The translations under genes and the position numbers were made by a program. A stretch of 22,773 nucleotides of DNA, taken from NCBI GenBank assembly GCA_002327765.1, contig DCUH01000051.1, forward strand, positions 1 through 22,773. Direction: 5' to 3'. Below are positions 1 to 9,340 of this stretch, piece by piece (position 1 is the stretch's first letter; each line of letters starts with the position of its first letter). This DNA is from a bacterium UBA2219. GTDB taxonomy: Bacteria; Desulfobacterota; Deferrimicrobia; Deferrimicrobiales; Deferrimicrobiaceae. The notes beneath the pieces were generated by a model. That model did not search any database. It had not been told where the DNA came from and saw only the letters and a program-made list of their open reading frames with translations.

Positions 1-630
1 CTCGTCGACGATGGCGTAGTGCAGCTCGCGCTGGGCGCACTGCCGCAAGTCCTGCACCATATTGTCGCGCAGGTAGTCGAAGCCAAACTCGTTGTTCGTG
101 CCATAGGTGACGTCCGCGCGGTAGGACGCCTGCCGCTCCGCGTCGTCCATCCCGTGGACGATGACGCCCACCGACAGCCCGAGGAACCGGTACAGCTGCC
201 CCATCCAGTCGGCGTCGCGCCTGGCCAGGTAGTCGTTCACCGTGATGAGGTGGACGCCGCGGCCGGTCAGCGAGTTCAGCACGATGGGCAGCGTCGCGAC
301 AAGCGTCTTCCCCTCGCCGGTCCGCATCTCGGCGATCCGCCCCTCGTGGAGGACGACCCCGCCGACCAGCTGGACGTCGAAGTGCCGCATGTTGAGGACG
401 CGCTTCCCGGCCTCCCGGACGACGGCGAACACCTCGGGAAGCAGGTCGTCGAGCAGCTCGCCGTTTGCGGCCCGTTCCTTGAATTCCGCGATCTTCGCCG
501 CGAGCCGGTCGTCGGGAAGGGAAAGAAGCGGCGCCTCCAGCGAGTTGACCTGGTCCACGACAGGGCGGATCCGGGCGAGCGTCCGCTCGTTCTGGGTGCC
601 GAACATCTTTTTCAGGAAATCCATTATCAT
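1..630 (-). CDS. secA: SecA preprotein translocase ATPase, N-terminal part (cut by window edge)
   Basis: SecA is the motor ATPase that drives unfolded preproteins through SecYEG at the inner membrane. The visible 210 residues are the start of nucleotide-binding domain 1. Walker A is in EMRTGEGKT at about residues 101-109, and the SecA signature YGTNNEFGFDYLRDNM is at about 176-191. The sequence runs off the window just as it reaches the DE of the DEAD-like box, so about three quarters of the protein is missing. I chose the ATG at 628-630 because a GGGGG stretch lies 10 nt upstream. A second in-frame ATG at 622-624 (protein starting MDFLKKMFG) is also possible, but its spacing is 16 nt. The M23 peptidase gene lies upstream on the same strand, with a likely terminator between them, so secA probably has its own promoter in the short gap. 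Confidence 0.96.
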   Translation of the reverse strand, partial: MIMDFLKKMFGTQNERTLARIRPVVDQVNSLEAPLLSLPDDRLAAKIAEFKERAANGELLDDLLPEVFAVVREAGKRVLNMRHFDVQLVGGVVLHEGRIAEMRTGEGKTLVATLPIVLNSLTGRGVHLITVNDYLARRDADWMGQLYRFLGLSVGVIVHGMDDAERQASYRADVTYGTNNEFGFDYLRDNMVQDLRQCAQRELHYAIVDE

Positions 631-682
631 CTGGCGGGTTCCCCCGGTTTCTTCTCGGTCTCGACCCAATATCATACGCCGG

Positions 683-718
683 AAAAAAAACGCCCCGACG
701 GGGAATTCCCCCCGGGGC
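683..718 (-). terminator. Rho-independent terminator after the M23 peptidase gene
   Basis: Read on the - strand, a GC-rich stem (GCCCC pairing with GGGGC at 718-714 and 696-692, with an inner GGGG/CCCC pair around AATT) is followed by eight T residues at 690-683. It sits 26 bases after the stop of the M23 gene and before secA. This is the classical intrinsic terminator layout. It would separate the peptidase transcript from secA. Confidence 0.8.
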
Positions 719-744
719 CTGCTTGCCTTTCCAGGTTTCAGCCG

Positions 745-1623
745 TTAATTCAGAAAACGAGCGGGGTTGACCCGCAGCCCGTCGACGCAGACCTCGTAAT
801 GTAAGTGCGGCCCGGTGACGCGGCCGGTCGCCCCCACCTTCCCCAGCTCCTCGCCGCGCTCGACGAAATCGCCCTCCTCGACCTTCCGTTCGGAGAGATG
901 GGCGTAGACCGTCCGGTATCCCGCACCGTGATCCACTACGACCACGTTCCCGAGCAGCGCCTCGAACCGGCTCTTGACGACGGTCCCCGGCCCGGCGGCG
1001 GCAACGACGGTGCCCGTCGGGGCGACGATGTCGACCCCGTGGTGGAAGACGGGCGTCCCGGTGAACGGGGAAGTCCGCGTCCCGAAGCTGGAAGACAGGA
1101 CCCCGCGGACCGGCCATCCGCCGGGGACGCTTTCGAGGAGGAGCCGCCGCTTTTCGAGCCGCTCGCCGATCCGGTCGAGGTTCTCGACCTCCACCAGCAG
1201 GTCGCCCTTCATCCGGTCGAATTTCCGGTCCAGGAGCCGGTCGAGCCGGACGGGCGCCGACGTTTCCGGCGTCTCGATCCCGCCGACGCCAGAAACCGGG
1301 CCGCCGGCAGGATTGCCGTTTTCATCCAACGACTTCAGCCGGCTGTTCATCGACCGCAGCCGGTCGACCTCGGCCATCAGCCCTTCGAACTTGGCGTGGA
1401 GGTTGTGCAGGGCGAGGTTCTGGTCGGAAACCCGGGCCCGCAGCGCCCGAAGTTCCCCGATCTTGGAGAGGTTGTCGCGGATGTCGTAGATTCCCTGGGT
1501 GAGGAGCACGAAAACGACCGCCGTCACGGCGACCGTGGCGATCGCGGCGGTACGCCCCAGGCGGATCTCGAAATGCCGCCCGGCATACCCCACCCTGAAG
1601 GTGATGAGATGGTTGTTCCCCAC
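745..1623 (-). CDS. M23 family murein endopeptidase, membrane-anchored with coiled coil
   Basis: Likely a peptidoglycan DD-endopeptidase or an amidase-activating LytM protein of the periplasm. A short cytoplasmic N-terminus is followed by one membrane helix (about residues 25-43), a coiled-coil stretch (about 50-100), a linker rich in Gly/Pro, and a C-terminal LytM domain (about 170-290). The zinc ligands and catalytic residues of M23 are all present: H195-G-V-D198, H242 in YAHLSE, and HLHYE at 273-277. It may therefore be enzymatically active rather than a degenerate EnvC/NlpD-type activator. The reading frame opens with GTG at 1621-1623. A GGAG lies only 3 nt before it, so the true start could be slightly downstream. 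A consensus-like promoter lies upstream and a strong terminator downstream, so it is probably monocistronic. Confidence 0.9.
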   Translation of the reverse strand: MGNNHLITFRVGYAGRHFEIRLGRTAAIATVAVTAVVFVLLTQGIYDIRDNLSKIGELRALRARVSDQNLALHNLHAKFEGLMAEVDRLRSMNSRLKSLDENGNPAGGPVSGVGGIETPETSAPVRLDRLLDRKFDRMKGDLLVEVENLDRIGERLEKRRLLLESVPGGWPVRGVLSSSFGTRTSPFTGTPVFHHGVDIVAPTGTVVAAAGPGTVVKSRFEALLGNVVVVDHGAGYRTVYAHLSERKVEEGDFVERGEELGKVGATGRVTGPHLHYEVCVDGLRVNPARFLN

Positions 1624-1662
1624 CTGCTCCGTGGCCCCCCGATGTCAGGAAAAGCCACGGCA

Positions 1663-1691
1663 GGTTAACACACCCGCGGAACCGATGTCAA
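1663..1691 (-). promoter_or_regulatory. Sigma-70-type promoter for the M23 gene
   Basis: On the - strand a perfect -35 TTGACA (1691-1686) is followed after a 17-base spacer by TTAACC (1668-1663), a moderate -10. It lies 40 bases before the GTG of the peptidase gene. A 7-bp inverted repeat (CCGTGGC at 1629-1635 and GCCACGG at 1654-1660) falls at or just after the expected transcription start. Confidence 0.55.
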
Positions 1692-1728
1692 TGTCGTAAA
1701 ACCAATACGAAATCGAGCCGTTATGCCA

Positions 1729-1977
1729 TTATTCCCCGACGGCTTTCTTCTTCTGCGCCCGGTCCAGTTCCCTGTTTTTCGCGACCACGGTGTCCATGAT
1801 CTCCCCGCAGTTCACGCAGCGCCACGCATAGAAGATCTCCATGGTCGCCTGGAACCGCTCGAAAACCATCGCACCGCCGCAACGGAGGCACCTCATCCGG
1901 TTCTCTTTCAGGCTACCCGGCCGGGTCGCTTTCGGTGTTGCCAACCTGGTCTCTTTCGGGTTCCCCTTCCCCTTCAT
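1729..1977 (-). CDS. Small zinc-ribbon protein, function unknown
   Basis: An 82-residue basic protein. The N-terminal 27 residues are rich in Lys, Arg, Thr and Pro and look disordered. A zinc ribbon follows: CLRCGG at about 30-35 and CVNCGE at about 54-59, four cysteines in two CxxC knuckles about 21 residues apart. The C-terminus is a charged helix (KNRELDRAQKKKAVGE). ATG at 1975-1977 has a GGGGG about 8 nt upstream, a better start than the internal Met just before the first knuckle. The gene is transcribed divergently from the GspE-type ATPase, which also ends in zinc ribbons; any functional tie is speculation. Such proteins may bind nucleic acid or a protein partner, but no specific role can be assigned. 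Confidence 0.75.
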   Translation of the reverse strand: MKGKGNPKETRLATPKATRPGSLKENRMRCLRCGGAMVFERFQATMEIFYAWRCVNCGEIMDTVVAKNRELDRAQKKKAVGE

Positions 1978-2110
1978 GATCGGCCCCCTTTCCCGACTTC
2001 TCCCTGTCGTCTCGAAAATACGATGCCGTGCGAAAGGTACGGTTTCACGGGCGCCGCCCCTGTTGGACGTTTCGGCCCCCGGGAAAAGTCACATTTTTAT
2101 CACATTTGCT

Positions 2111-2162
2111 ATTGCGAATTACAGCCCCTTATTGCTAATTGTGGACGACCCGGTGATATAAT
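2111..2162 (+). promoter_or_regulatory. Promoter region of the GspE-type gene with paired direct repeats
   Basis: A perfect -10 TATAAT lies at 2157-2162. The only -35-like hexamer is TTGCTA at 2132-2137, with a long 19-base spacer, so the promoter may need an activator. Two 10-base direct repeats, ATTGCGAATT (2111-2120) and ATTGCTAATT (2131-2140), are exactly 20 bases (two helical turns) apart and overlap the -35 zone. This is the arrangement expected of a dimeric regulator site. The block is AT-rich against GC-rich surroundings. Confidence 0.5.
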
Positions 2163-2194
2163 CTTGGCATCCTCCCCCTTGGAGCTTCCGTACC

Positions 2195-4078
<1,884 letters not shown>

Positions 4079-4100
4079 AGGGACCCTCCCGGCGGCCGCT

Positions 4101-4970
4101 TCACTGGTGCATCGTCCAGCCGCCCCCCGCGTACAGGAGCTGACCCGTAAGCCAGTGCGACTGCTCGGACGCCAGGAAGACGATCACGTCCGCCACGTCC
4201 GCGGGGCGCCCCACGCGCCGCAGCGGGTTCCGGGCGGCGACCGAGGCCTCCTCGAACGGCGTCAGGTAGCCCGTCTGCACGGGCCCGGGGGCCACGATGT
4301 TCACCGTGATCCCGTACACCCCAAGCTCCGCCGCGGCGGACCGGCTGTACGACTCGATGGCGTGCTTGCTCGCGGCGTAGCTGACGTTGACCGGGTGCGC
4401 GTGTGCCGCGTCGGTGCTCAGATTGATGATCCGCCCCCACCGGGCGTCCCGCGCCTGGTGCCGCTCCACGTATTCGGCCATCATCAGCGCGTAGGAGCGG
4501 GCGTTCACGGAGAAGTTGAGGTCGATCCCCTCCGGCGAGATCCGCGCGACACCGAAGCCCTCGGAGGTCTCCTGCCGCGCGTCGAACGTGTCCAGGGCGG
4601 CGTAGGTGTGGTTGTTCACCAGGATGTCCACGGCCCCGAGCTCCCGCTCGCAGACGTCGAACAGCGCGGGGATGTTCCCGACATCCGACAGGTCCGACTC
4701 GGCGGTCGCCGCCGCGCCGCCGGCCTCCCGGATCGCCCGGACGGCGGCCTCGGTCGTCCTCTGCTGGTTGGCCCGATAGAGGAGGACCCCGCCTTCCCCT
4801 TTCAGGATGGCCCGCGCGAGCTCCTCTTCCGTGTGCGCGACCGGCTCCCGGTAGAACGCGAGGAACACCTTCGCGCCCTGGGCCGCGAGCGCCGACGCCG
4901 CCGCGGCCCCGATCCCGTGGTTCGCGCCCGTCACCAGCGCGACCTTGCCCGTAAGCTTCGGGTCGATCAT
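4101..4970 (-). CDS. SDR-family NAD(P)-dependent oxidoreductase
   Basis: Classical short-chain dehydrogenase/reductase of 289 residues, expected to be cytosolic. The cofactor motif TGANHGIG is at 14-21 (a TGxxxGxG Rossmann loop), the NNHT structural motif at 119-122, a Ser at about 185, and the catalytic YxxxK is Y198-A-A-S-K202. The APGPVQTGY segment after the active site and the GQLLYAGGGW C-terminus are family hallmarks, similar to 3-oxoacyl-ACP reductases and glucose/alcohol-type SDRs. The substrate cannot be read from sequence. An insertion around residues 43-75 makes it a little longer than the usual 250. The ATG at 4968-4970 has GGGAGGG just upstream. It is the last gene of a run that includes two YeeE/YedE genes (gap 14 bases). 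It converges with the ATPase gene, leaving only 22 bases between their stops. Confidence 0.9.
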   Translation of the reverse strand: MIDPKLTGKVALVTGANHGIGAAAASALAAQGAKVFLAFYREPVAHTEEELARAILKGEGGVLLYRANQQRTTEAAVRAIREAGGAAATAESDLSDVGNIPALFDVCERELGAVDILVNNHTYAALDTFDARQETSEGFGVARISPEGIDLNFSVNARSYALMMAEYVERHQARDARWGRIINLSTDAAHAHPVNVSYAASKHAIESYSRSAAAELGVYGITVNIVAPGPVQTGYLTPFEEASVAARNPLRRVGRPADVADVIVFLASEQSHWLTGQLLYAGGGWTMHQ

Positions 4971-4984
4971 CTTCCCTCCCGCCC

Positions 4985-5515
4985 CTACAGATTCCTCTTC
5001 TCGAACCAGAAGAACAGCCCCAGCACCGCCGCCCAGAAGAACGGGACGATCACCCACGGCGAGACGCCCAGGGCTTCCGGCAGGCCGATCTTGCCGTAGT
5101 CCTTCCACGACAGCACGGTCGCCTTGAAGAAGGGGTAGAGCTCGGCGTAGACGGCGGCCCCCGCGATCATCCCCGCGACGGCGAACAGGGCGTGCCAGCG
5201 CCCCTCCCCGACGGCCCCCACCGACGTGCCGGGGCAGAATCCCATGATCGCCCAGCCGGCGCCGAAGAGCGCCCCGCCGACCACCACCGCCCCGACGTTC
5301 ATCGGCTTGTGGCCCAGCTTGAGGATTCCCGCGTCGGACAGCCACAGGATCCCCACCATCCCCACCAGGATCGACGAGAGCATGAACTTCAGGATCGTCA
5401 TGTCCTTGAGCAGCATCGCCCCGAGCTGCTTCTCGAAGCGCAGGACGCGCCCTTTCTGGAGAAGGAAACCGAACAGCAAGCCGGTGACGAGCCCGAGAAT
5501 CTGTTCGACGGTCAT
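4985..5515 (-). CDS. YeeE/YedE family half-transporter (second subunit)
   Basis: A 176-residue integral membrane protein of the YeeE/YedE (DUF395) sulfur-transport family, with about four to five hydrophobic helices. The family signature GFCPGTSVGAVGEG is near residues 92-105; its cysteine corresponds to those that handle thiosulfate or other sulfur compounds in characterised TsuA-type members. It is about half the length of full TsuA. It overlaps the upstream half-transporter by ATGA at 5512-5515, so the two are almost surely co-translated and form one heteromeric channel. The SDR gene follows 14 bases later. The substrate (thiosulfate, another sulfur species or selenium compounds) is not decidable here. 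Confidence 0.88.
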   Translation of the reverse strand: MTVEQILGLVTGLLFGFLLQKGRVLRFEKQLGAMLLKDMTILKFMLSSILVGMVGILWLSDAGILKLGHKPMNVGAVVVGGALFGAGWAIMGFCPGTSVGAVGEGRWHALFAVAGMIAGAAVYAELYPFFKATVLSWKDYGKIGLPEALGVSPWVIVPFFWAAVLGLFFWFEKRNL

Positions 5516-6054
5516 GACGCCCTCCTTCCGTAGACGATGTGCGCCACGACGATTCCCACCCCGAAGAACAACGCCAGCGCGACGAATGCGCTGACGGAAA
5601 GCTGCATCATCCCGCTCAGGCCGTGGCCGCTCGGGCAGCCGTCCGCCATTCGCGCACCTACCATGGCGACGATCCCCCCCAGGAACGCGCCGGCCGCCCG
5701 CTTCCCGACGGACGGGCCGAACCGCTCCTCCCAGACCGGCGGCACCCCTTCGGCCTTGAAGCTTTTATCCGTCTTCGAGGAGATCAGCGCGCCGAGGAGG
5801 ATGCCCGCGACCAGCATGAACTGCCAGTCCACCTTGATCTTCTGACTGGCGAAGTACTCGTTCGCGGCTACGTTTTCCGGGGCGACCGTCCGCTCGAGCA
5901 GGCCGGCGGCGCGCACGAACGTGGTCGACGCACCGAGGTAGCTCGTCTTCCCCAGCACCTTGGTGGTCGCGACCGCGGAGGCGATGGCCAGCAGCCCCAA
6001 CAGCGCTCCGGCGAGGTAGGGGCTCCATCCCCCGTCCTTCCTTCTCCAATCCAT
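5512..6054 (-). CDS. YeeE/YedE family half-transporter (first subunit)
   Basis: A 180-residue membrane protein, the partner of the following YeeE/YedE gene. A hydrophobic helix (about 13-31) is followed by a polar, probably extracytoplasmic, region and then at least three more helices. The conserved loop GCPSGHGLSGM at about 138-148 carries the key cysteine of the DUF395 family. The pair therefore supplies both cysteine motifs that in fused TsuA-type proteins lie on one chain. The ATG at 6052-6054 has AGGAGG 5 nt upstream. The DUF362 gene ends 10 bases before this start, so it belongs to the same operon. Confidence 0.88.
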   Translation of the reverse strand: MDWRRKDGGWSPYLAGALLGLLAIASAVATTKVLGKTSYLGASTTFVRAAGLLERTVAPENVAANEYFASQKIKVDWQFMLVAGILLGALISSKTDKSFKAEGVPPVWEERFGPSVGKRAAGAFLGGIVAMVGARMADGCPSGHGLSGMMQLSVSAFVALALFFGVGIVVAHIVYGRRAS

Positions 6055-6064
6055 GGCTTCCTCC

Positions 6065-7189
6065 TTATCTCCCGGGTTCGAGGCACTCCTTCAACGCGAA
6101 GGGATACGGCGGGCACCCCGGGATCCGGAGGTCGAACTCCCGGTCCGCGGGGCAGCAGTTCCCGAACGCGATCGTCATCGCGCCCGTCGGGTCGCCCTCC
6201 TCGAGGATCGATCCCATGTGTACGTCCGCCTCCCGCTCGGGCTCCCGCCCCAGCAGGCCGCACGACAGCAGGAAGGCGTTCATGCAGGAGCTGCAGGCGT
6301 CGCGGTTGCGGACGCGGAACTTCGCGGGCACGACGGCGCCGGACTCCGCCTTCCGGAACGGGCGGCGGACGTCTTCGATGCGCTCCCCGGCCGTCCCGAT
6401 TCGCGCCGGGTCGATCCCGCGCGCCTCGACGACCATCTTCAGGTGCCGCACGTCGTCGAGCCCGTGCCCCATGACGGCACAGCCGACGCAGTCCGCCTCG
6501 GCCGGGTCCTCCCCCGCCAGAAGGAGGTCCATCCGCACGATGTCCCCGCCGCGCGGCCCCATCCGCTCCATGCAGGAGATCGCGTCCACGACGTTGAGGC
6601 GGGGACGAACCGTATTGTTCAGGTCGACGATCGCCTTGTCGAGGCCGACCTCGTGGCAGCGCCTCTTCGCGCCGCCTACCAGAAGCCCTTTCAGGTTCTT
6701 CAGGCACAGCGTGACGCCGGTGGCGTAGTGCACCTTCATGTTGGGAAGGTTGACGATCGCGTCCGCCTCGAAGACCTCCCGGGCGATCGGGAGCCGGTCG
6801 AACGCGAGCGGCTCCTTCACTTCCGCCAGGACCGCCTCGGAGCGGTTCAGGTTGTACAGCGGGACGCCGTACCGGCGGGCGAGCTCCGCGTATCCGGTCT
6901 TCTCGAAGAACATGTCCGTCATCTTCGCGTCGCCGAAGGTCGACTCTGCGAAGAAGACCTTCCCCGCCCCGAAGTCGAGGAGCATCCGGAGGAGCGCCTC
7001 GGACAGCGCCCGGTCGGTGCACCCCTCGACGCCGTTCAGGTTGGGCTTCAGCAGGACCCGGTCGCCGCGCCGCACGAAGCGGCTCAAGCCCCCGAGCAGC
7101 CCCAGGGCTTCCTCCAGGGCTTCCGGCACGCCCCGGAGCGTCTTCACCAGGCTCACTTTCGGGAAAATATGGGGCGCTCCGGAGGTCAC
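6065..7189 (-). CDS. DUF362 domain protein with cysteine-rich C-terminus
   Basis: A cytosolic protein of the DUF362 family. The family core is visible: LLKPNLNG (46-53), DAIVNLPNMKVH (143-154) and LCLKNLKGLLVG (161-172). Cysteine pairs CVGC (234-237), CSSC (299-302) and CC (345-346) plus GCPPYPF near the C-terminus suggest metal or Fe-S binding, but a standard 2[4Fe-4S] ferredoxin domain (two CxxCxxCxxxCP) is absent. The start is GTG at 7187-7189, overlapping the TGA of the preceding small membrane protein (GTGA). A GTG five codons upstream is in frame but less likely. Because it is followed by two sulfur-transporter halves, a redox or metallocentre role linked to sulfur metabolism is possible; this is inference from context only. 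Confidence 0.85.
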   Translation of the reverse strand: MTSGAPHIFPKVSLVKTLRGVPEALEEALGLLGGLSRFVRRGDRVLLKPNLNGVEGCTDRALSEALLRMLLDFGAGKVFFAESTFGDAKMTDMFFEKTGYAELARRYGVPLYNLNRSEAVLAEVKEPLAFDRLPIAREVFEADAIVNLPNMKVHYATGVTLCLKNLKGLLVGGAKRRCHEVGLDKAIVDLNNTVRPRLNVVDAISCMERMGPRGGDIVRMDLLLAGEDPAEADCVGCAVMGHGLDDVRHLKMVVEARGIDPARIGTAGERIEDVRRPFRKAESGAVVPAKFRVRNRDACSSCMNAFLLSCGLLGREPEREADVHMGSILEEGDPTGAMTIAFGNCCPADREFDLRIPGCPPYPFALKECLEPGR

Positions 7190-7479
7190 TTGTCCTGGTA
7201 CCACGTCCGCGACCAGAGGAAACGGAACGACTCCTCCTTGGTCAGGACGCCGGTCTTCACGAGGATGCGGCGGAGCGTGAACAGGAAGATGACCACCATC
7301 CCGAAGGTGATCATGACGTACAGGGGGATGGTGGAATACACGCCGTACACGCTGTCCCCGGGGACCTTCGGAACAATGTTCCCCTTCCAGAACACGTAGC
7401 CGGCGCCGATCGCCAGGAGGACGGTCAAGACGTAGGACAGCTCCGCGATCAATATGTCGTGCGGCGATTTGTTTGTCAT
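7186..7479 (-). CDS. Small two-helix membrane protein, unknown function
   Basis: 97 residues with two predicted membrane helices, about 13-31 (LSYVLTVLLAIGAGYVFW) and 50-69 (IPLYVMITFGMVVIFLFTL), and a basic C-terminus (RRILVKTG...WSRTWYQDK). The positive charges imply that the C-terminus is cytoplasmic. ATG at 7477-7479 is preceded by GGAGG at good spacing. Its stop overlaps the start of the DUF362 gene by GTGA, so the two are translationally coupled. I do not recognise the family. Confidence 0.8.
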   Translation of the reverse strand: MTNKSPHDILIAELSYVLTVLLAIGAGYVFWKGNIVPKVPGDSVYGVYSTIPLYVMITFGMVVIFLFTLRRILVKTGVLTKEESFRFLWSRTWYQDK

Positions 7480-7498
7480 CGGGCCTCCATGGGGGATT

Positions 7499-8041
7499 CT
7501 ACCGCGTTCCGCCGGAAAACCGGCCGGGAGTCCGTTTCGCGGCGCGCGGCTCGGGGGGGACGCCGAGGGCGGCCAGGAACTTCTCCGGCTCCTTCAGCCA
7601 CAGGGAGACCTTCTCCCGCGCGCCTTCCCCCGAGACGAGCTCCACCTCGACGCCCCGCCGCTTGACGAACTTCCGGAAGATCGTGCGGGCGGGCGCCCGT
7701 TCGTCGGCCACGGGCCGGGCCGACGACACGCCCGTGAGCGGCACGCGATGCTCGACCCCCAGGATCTCCGGAAGGAACAGCCAGTTGAACGGGACGAACG
7801 GGTGGATGTCCAGCACGTCGTCGCTGACCTGGACCACCAGACAGCCGTTGGCCCCGCCGAGGCGGGTGAACCAGTTCCTTTGGGAGTTGCCCGTCGCGTT
7901 CCATTCCCGGAACCGGACGCGCGGGAGGCGGCGGTAGAAGATCGGCTTCCCCCGGAGCGCCCGGTAGACCAGGGAGGCGCCCGCCCAGGCCAGGACCCAG
8001 GCCGCTGAGAGGACTATCCGGTCCGGGAATTCCAGGGTCAT
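7499..8041 (-). CDS. Membrane-anchored protein with a PH-like domain (inferred), unknown function
   Basis: 180 residues. One N-terminal membrane helix (about 8-28, IVLSAAWVLAWAGASLVY) is followed by a soluble domain of alternating strands ending in a helix (SLWLKEPEKFLAALG at about 147-161). That strand-strand-helix pattern, with the phrase LPLTGVSSARPV-like in the middle (here VPLTGVSSARPV), resembles bacterial PH-like domains; this is a fold guess, not a family match. The C-terminal 20 residues are basic and Pro/Gly rich. ATG at 8039-8041 overlaps the stop of the preceding membrane protein (ATGA), making it a coupled gene. A longer reading frame upstream exists only as a shadow of that neighbour. 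Confidence 0.75.
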   Translation of the reverse strand: MTLEFPDRIVLSAAWVLAWAGASLVYRALRGKPIFYRRLPRVRFREWNATGNSQRNWFTRLGGANGCLVVQVSDDVLDIHPFVPFNWLFLPEILGVEHRVPLTGVSSARPVADERAPARTIFRKFVKRRGVEVELVSGEGAREKVSLWLKEPEKFLAALGVPPEPRAAKRTPGRFSGGTR

Positions 8042-8502
8042 CCCGGGGGCCCGCCGGCCGGGCGGCCCCGGCCCTCCCTGGCCTTCGCCCCCAAATAGGC
8101 GGCCCCGAAGAGCAGGAAGGCGACCGCGAGCCACGCCAGCAGCATCTTGTTGAACTGCGCGGACCCGAAGGACCCCATCTCCCCGCCGAACAGGCGGAAG
8201 AGCCCTCTCCCGGTGGCGGCGAAGAGGACGATCAGGAGGGTGATCGACGGGACGCAGCCGGCAAGCCAGCCGACCAGCAGCCCGACCGCTGCGGCCGTCG
8301 CGTACACCGAGACGTTCAGCAGCCTTTCGTTCCCGCCGGACAGGAAGAAGACCGTGAGCGGGACCAGGATCATCAGCACGGTCCCCGCCAGGATGTGCCA
8401 GAAGTTGTACTGGTCCCCGCCCCCGGCGTCGGCCCCCGACAGGACGCTTTTCCCGCGGATCAGCTTTTCGTCGATCTTCATGCCGTCTCCGGTCTTCTTC
8501 AT
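8038..8502 (-). CDS. Four-helix integral membrane protein, unknown function
   Basis: 154 residues. A polar N-terminus of about 32 residues is followed by hydrophobic segments at about 34-53, 64-81, 84-105 and 121-140, then a Gly/Pro/Arg-rich tail. No catalytic motif is visible. The start is ATG at 8500-8502, which overlaps the methyltransferase stop (ATGA). A second in-frame ATG seven codons later (8479-8481) has the better GGAG ribosome site and could be the real start. It overlaps the following PH-like membrane protein by 4 bases. The two membrane proteins probably act together. Confidence 0.75.
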   Translation of the reverse strand: MKKTGDGMKIDEKLIRGKSVLSGADAGGGDQYNFWHILAGTVLMILVPLTVFFLSGGNERLLNVSVYATAAAVGLLVGWLAGCVPSITLLIVLFAATGRGLFRLFGGEMGSFGSAQFNKMLLAWLAVAFLLFGAAYLGAKAREGRGRPAGGPPG

Positions 8503-9305
8503 TTTCGGGCCGTCCCCTTGAAGAATGTGTAGACGAAGGTGCCGTCCCCTTCCGCGGTGCGGTACAGGTCCCGGATCCCGCGGTCCCATTCGTCCCGGCT
8601 CATCATGCCCGCCCCGAGCGCCCGCTCCCTCACCCCCTCGACCATCGCGGTGAAGGTGTTCTTCGTGAACCCCTCGACCAGGCCGGGCCTGCCCGAATCG
8701 GCGTAGACCGTCCGGGGGGAGACCGAGACGTCGCGGAATCCCGACGCCCGCAGGACCGGGTAGAGCCGCCTCCCGATCAGGGCGTTGCCTCCTTCGCCGG
8801 CCTGGAGATCGACGAGGCACCGGATCGCCCTCCTCGCAACCGCGCTGTCGGGGTGGAAAAACGCCGATCCGTGGTCGCCCTCGATCGCGGTGATCGACCC
8901 TCCCCGCTTCAGCACCCTCCGGAGGCAGGACAACGCCCCCTCCGGGTCCCGGAGGTGCTCCAGGACGAAGCACAGGAACACGTGGTCGAAGCTCTCGTCC
9001 CGGAACGGCAGCCGGAAGATGTCGGACCGAAGGAAGGTCACGTTCGTCGCTCCCCGCGCGGACACCCCGCGCCTCGCCGCCCGGAGCGATTCCCCCGACA
9101 GGTCGACGGAGACGAACCGCGCTTCGGGGCTGTTCCCCGCCAGGATCCCCGTCTGCGCCCCGACGCCGCACCCCGCCTCCAGCACCGTGCTGCCGGCGGG
9201 ATACGTCGTGTCCTGGTGCAGGATCTCCGCCAGGGTGGCCGCCTGGTCGACGAGCCGCTCGCCCTCCCTGGGCGTGTAGCCGTGGACGTATCCCTTCCCC
9301 GTCAT
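8499..9305 (-). CDS. Class I SAM-dependent methyltransferase
   Basis: 268 residues, cytosolic. The SAM-binding motif I is VLEAGCGVGAQTG (41-53), the acidic end of strand 2 is in FVSVDLS (about 64-70), motif II/III is near FLRSDIFRLPF, and FVLEHLRDPEGAL is the post-motif region seen in UbiE/Methyltransf_11 proteins. The acceptor substrate is unknown. ATG at 9303-9305 starts the family-length protein; the open frame continues upstream but that part shows no homology. The ribosome site is weak (AGGTG only 2 nt from the ATG). Its stop overlaps the start of the four-helix membrane protein, so it probably heads or sits early in that operon. Confidence 0.88.
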   Translation of the reverse strand: MTGKGYVHGYTPREGERLVDQAATLAEILHQDTTYPAGSTVLEAGCGVGAQTGILAGNSPEARFVSVDLSGESLRAARRGVSARGATNVTFLRSDIFRLPFRDESFDHVFLCFVLEHLRDPEGALSCLRRVLKRGGSITAIEGDHGSAFFHPDSAVARRAIRCLVDLQAGEGGNALIGRRLYPVLRASGFRDVSVSPRTVYADSGRPGLVEGFTKNTFTAMVEGVRERALGAGMMSRDEWDRGIRDLYRTAEGDGTFVYTFFKGTARK

Positions 9306-9340
9306 GTCACCTATTGTACTTCGGGAAATGCGATCGTGCG

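Noticed and set aside
19..804. Long + strand frames opposite secA and the M23 gene
   Set aside because: They are shadows of the high-GC coding strand: no domain content, and the - strand frames carry clear motifs.
4079..4100. Terminator between the converging ATPase and SDR genes
   Set aside because: The 22-base gap is GC-rich with no convincing stem plus T-run.
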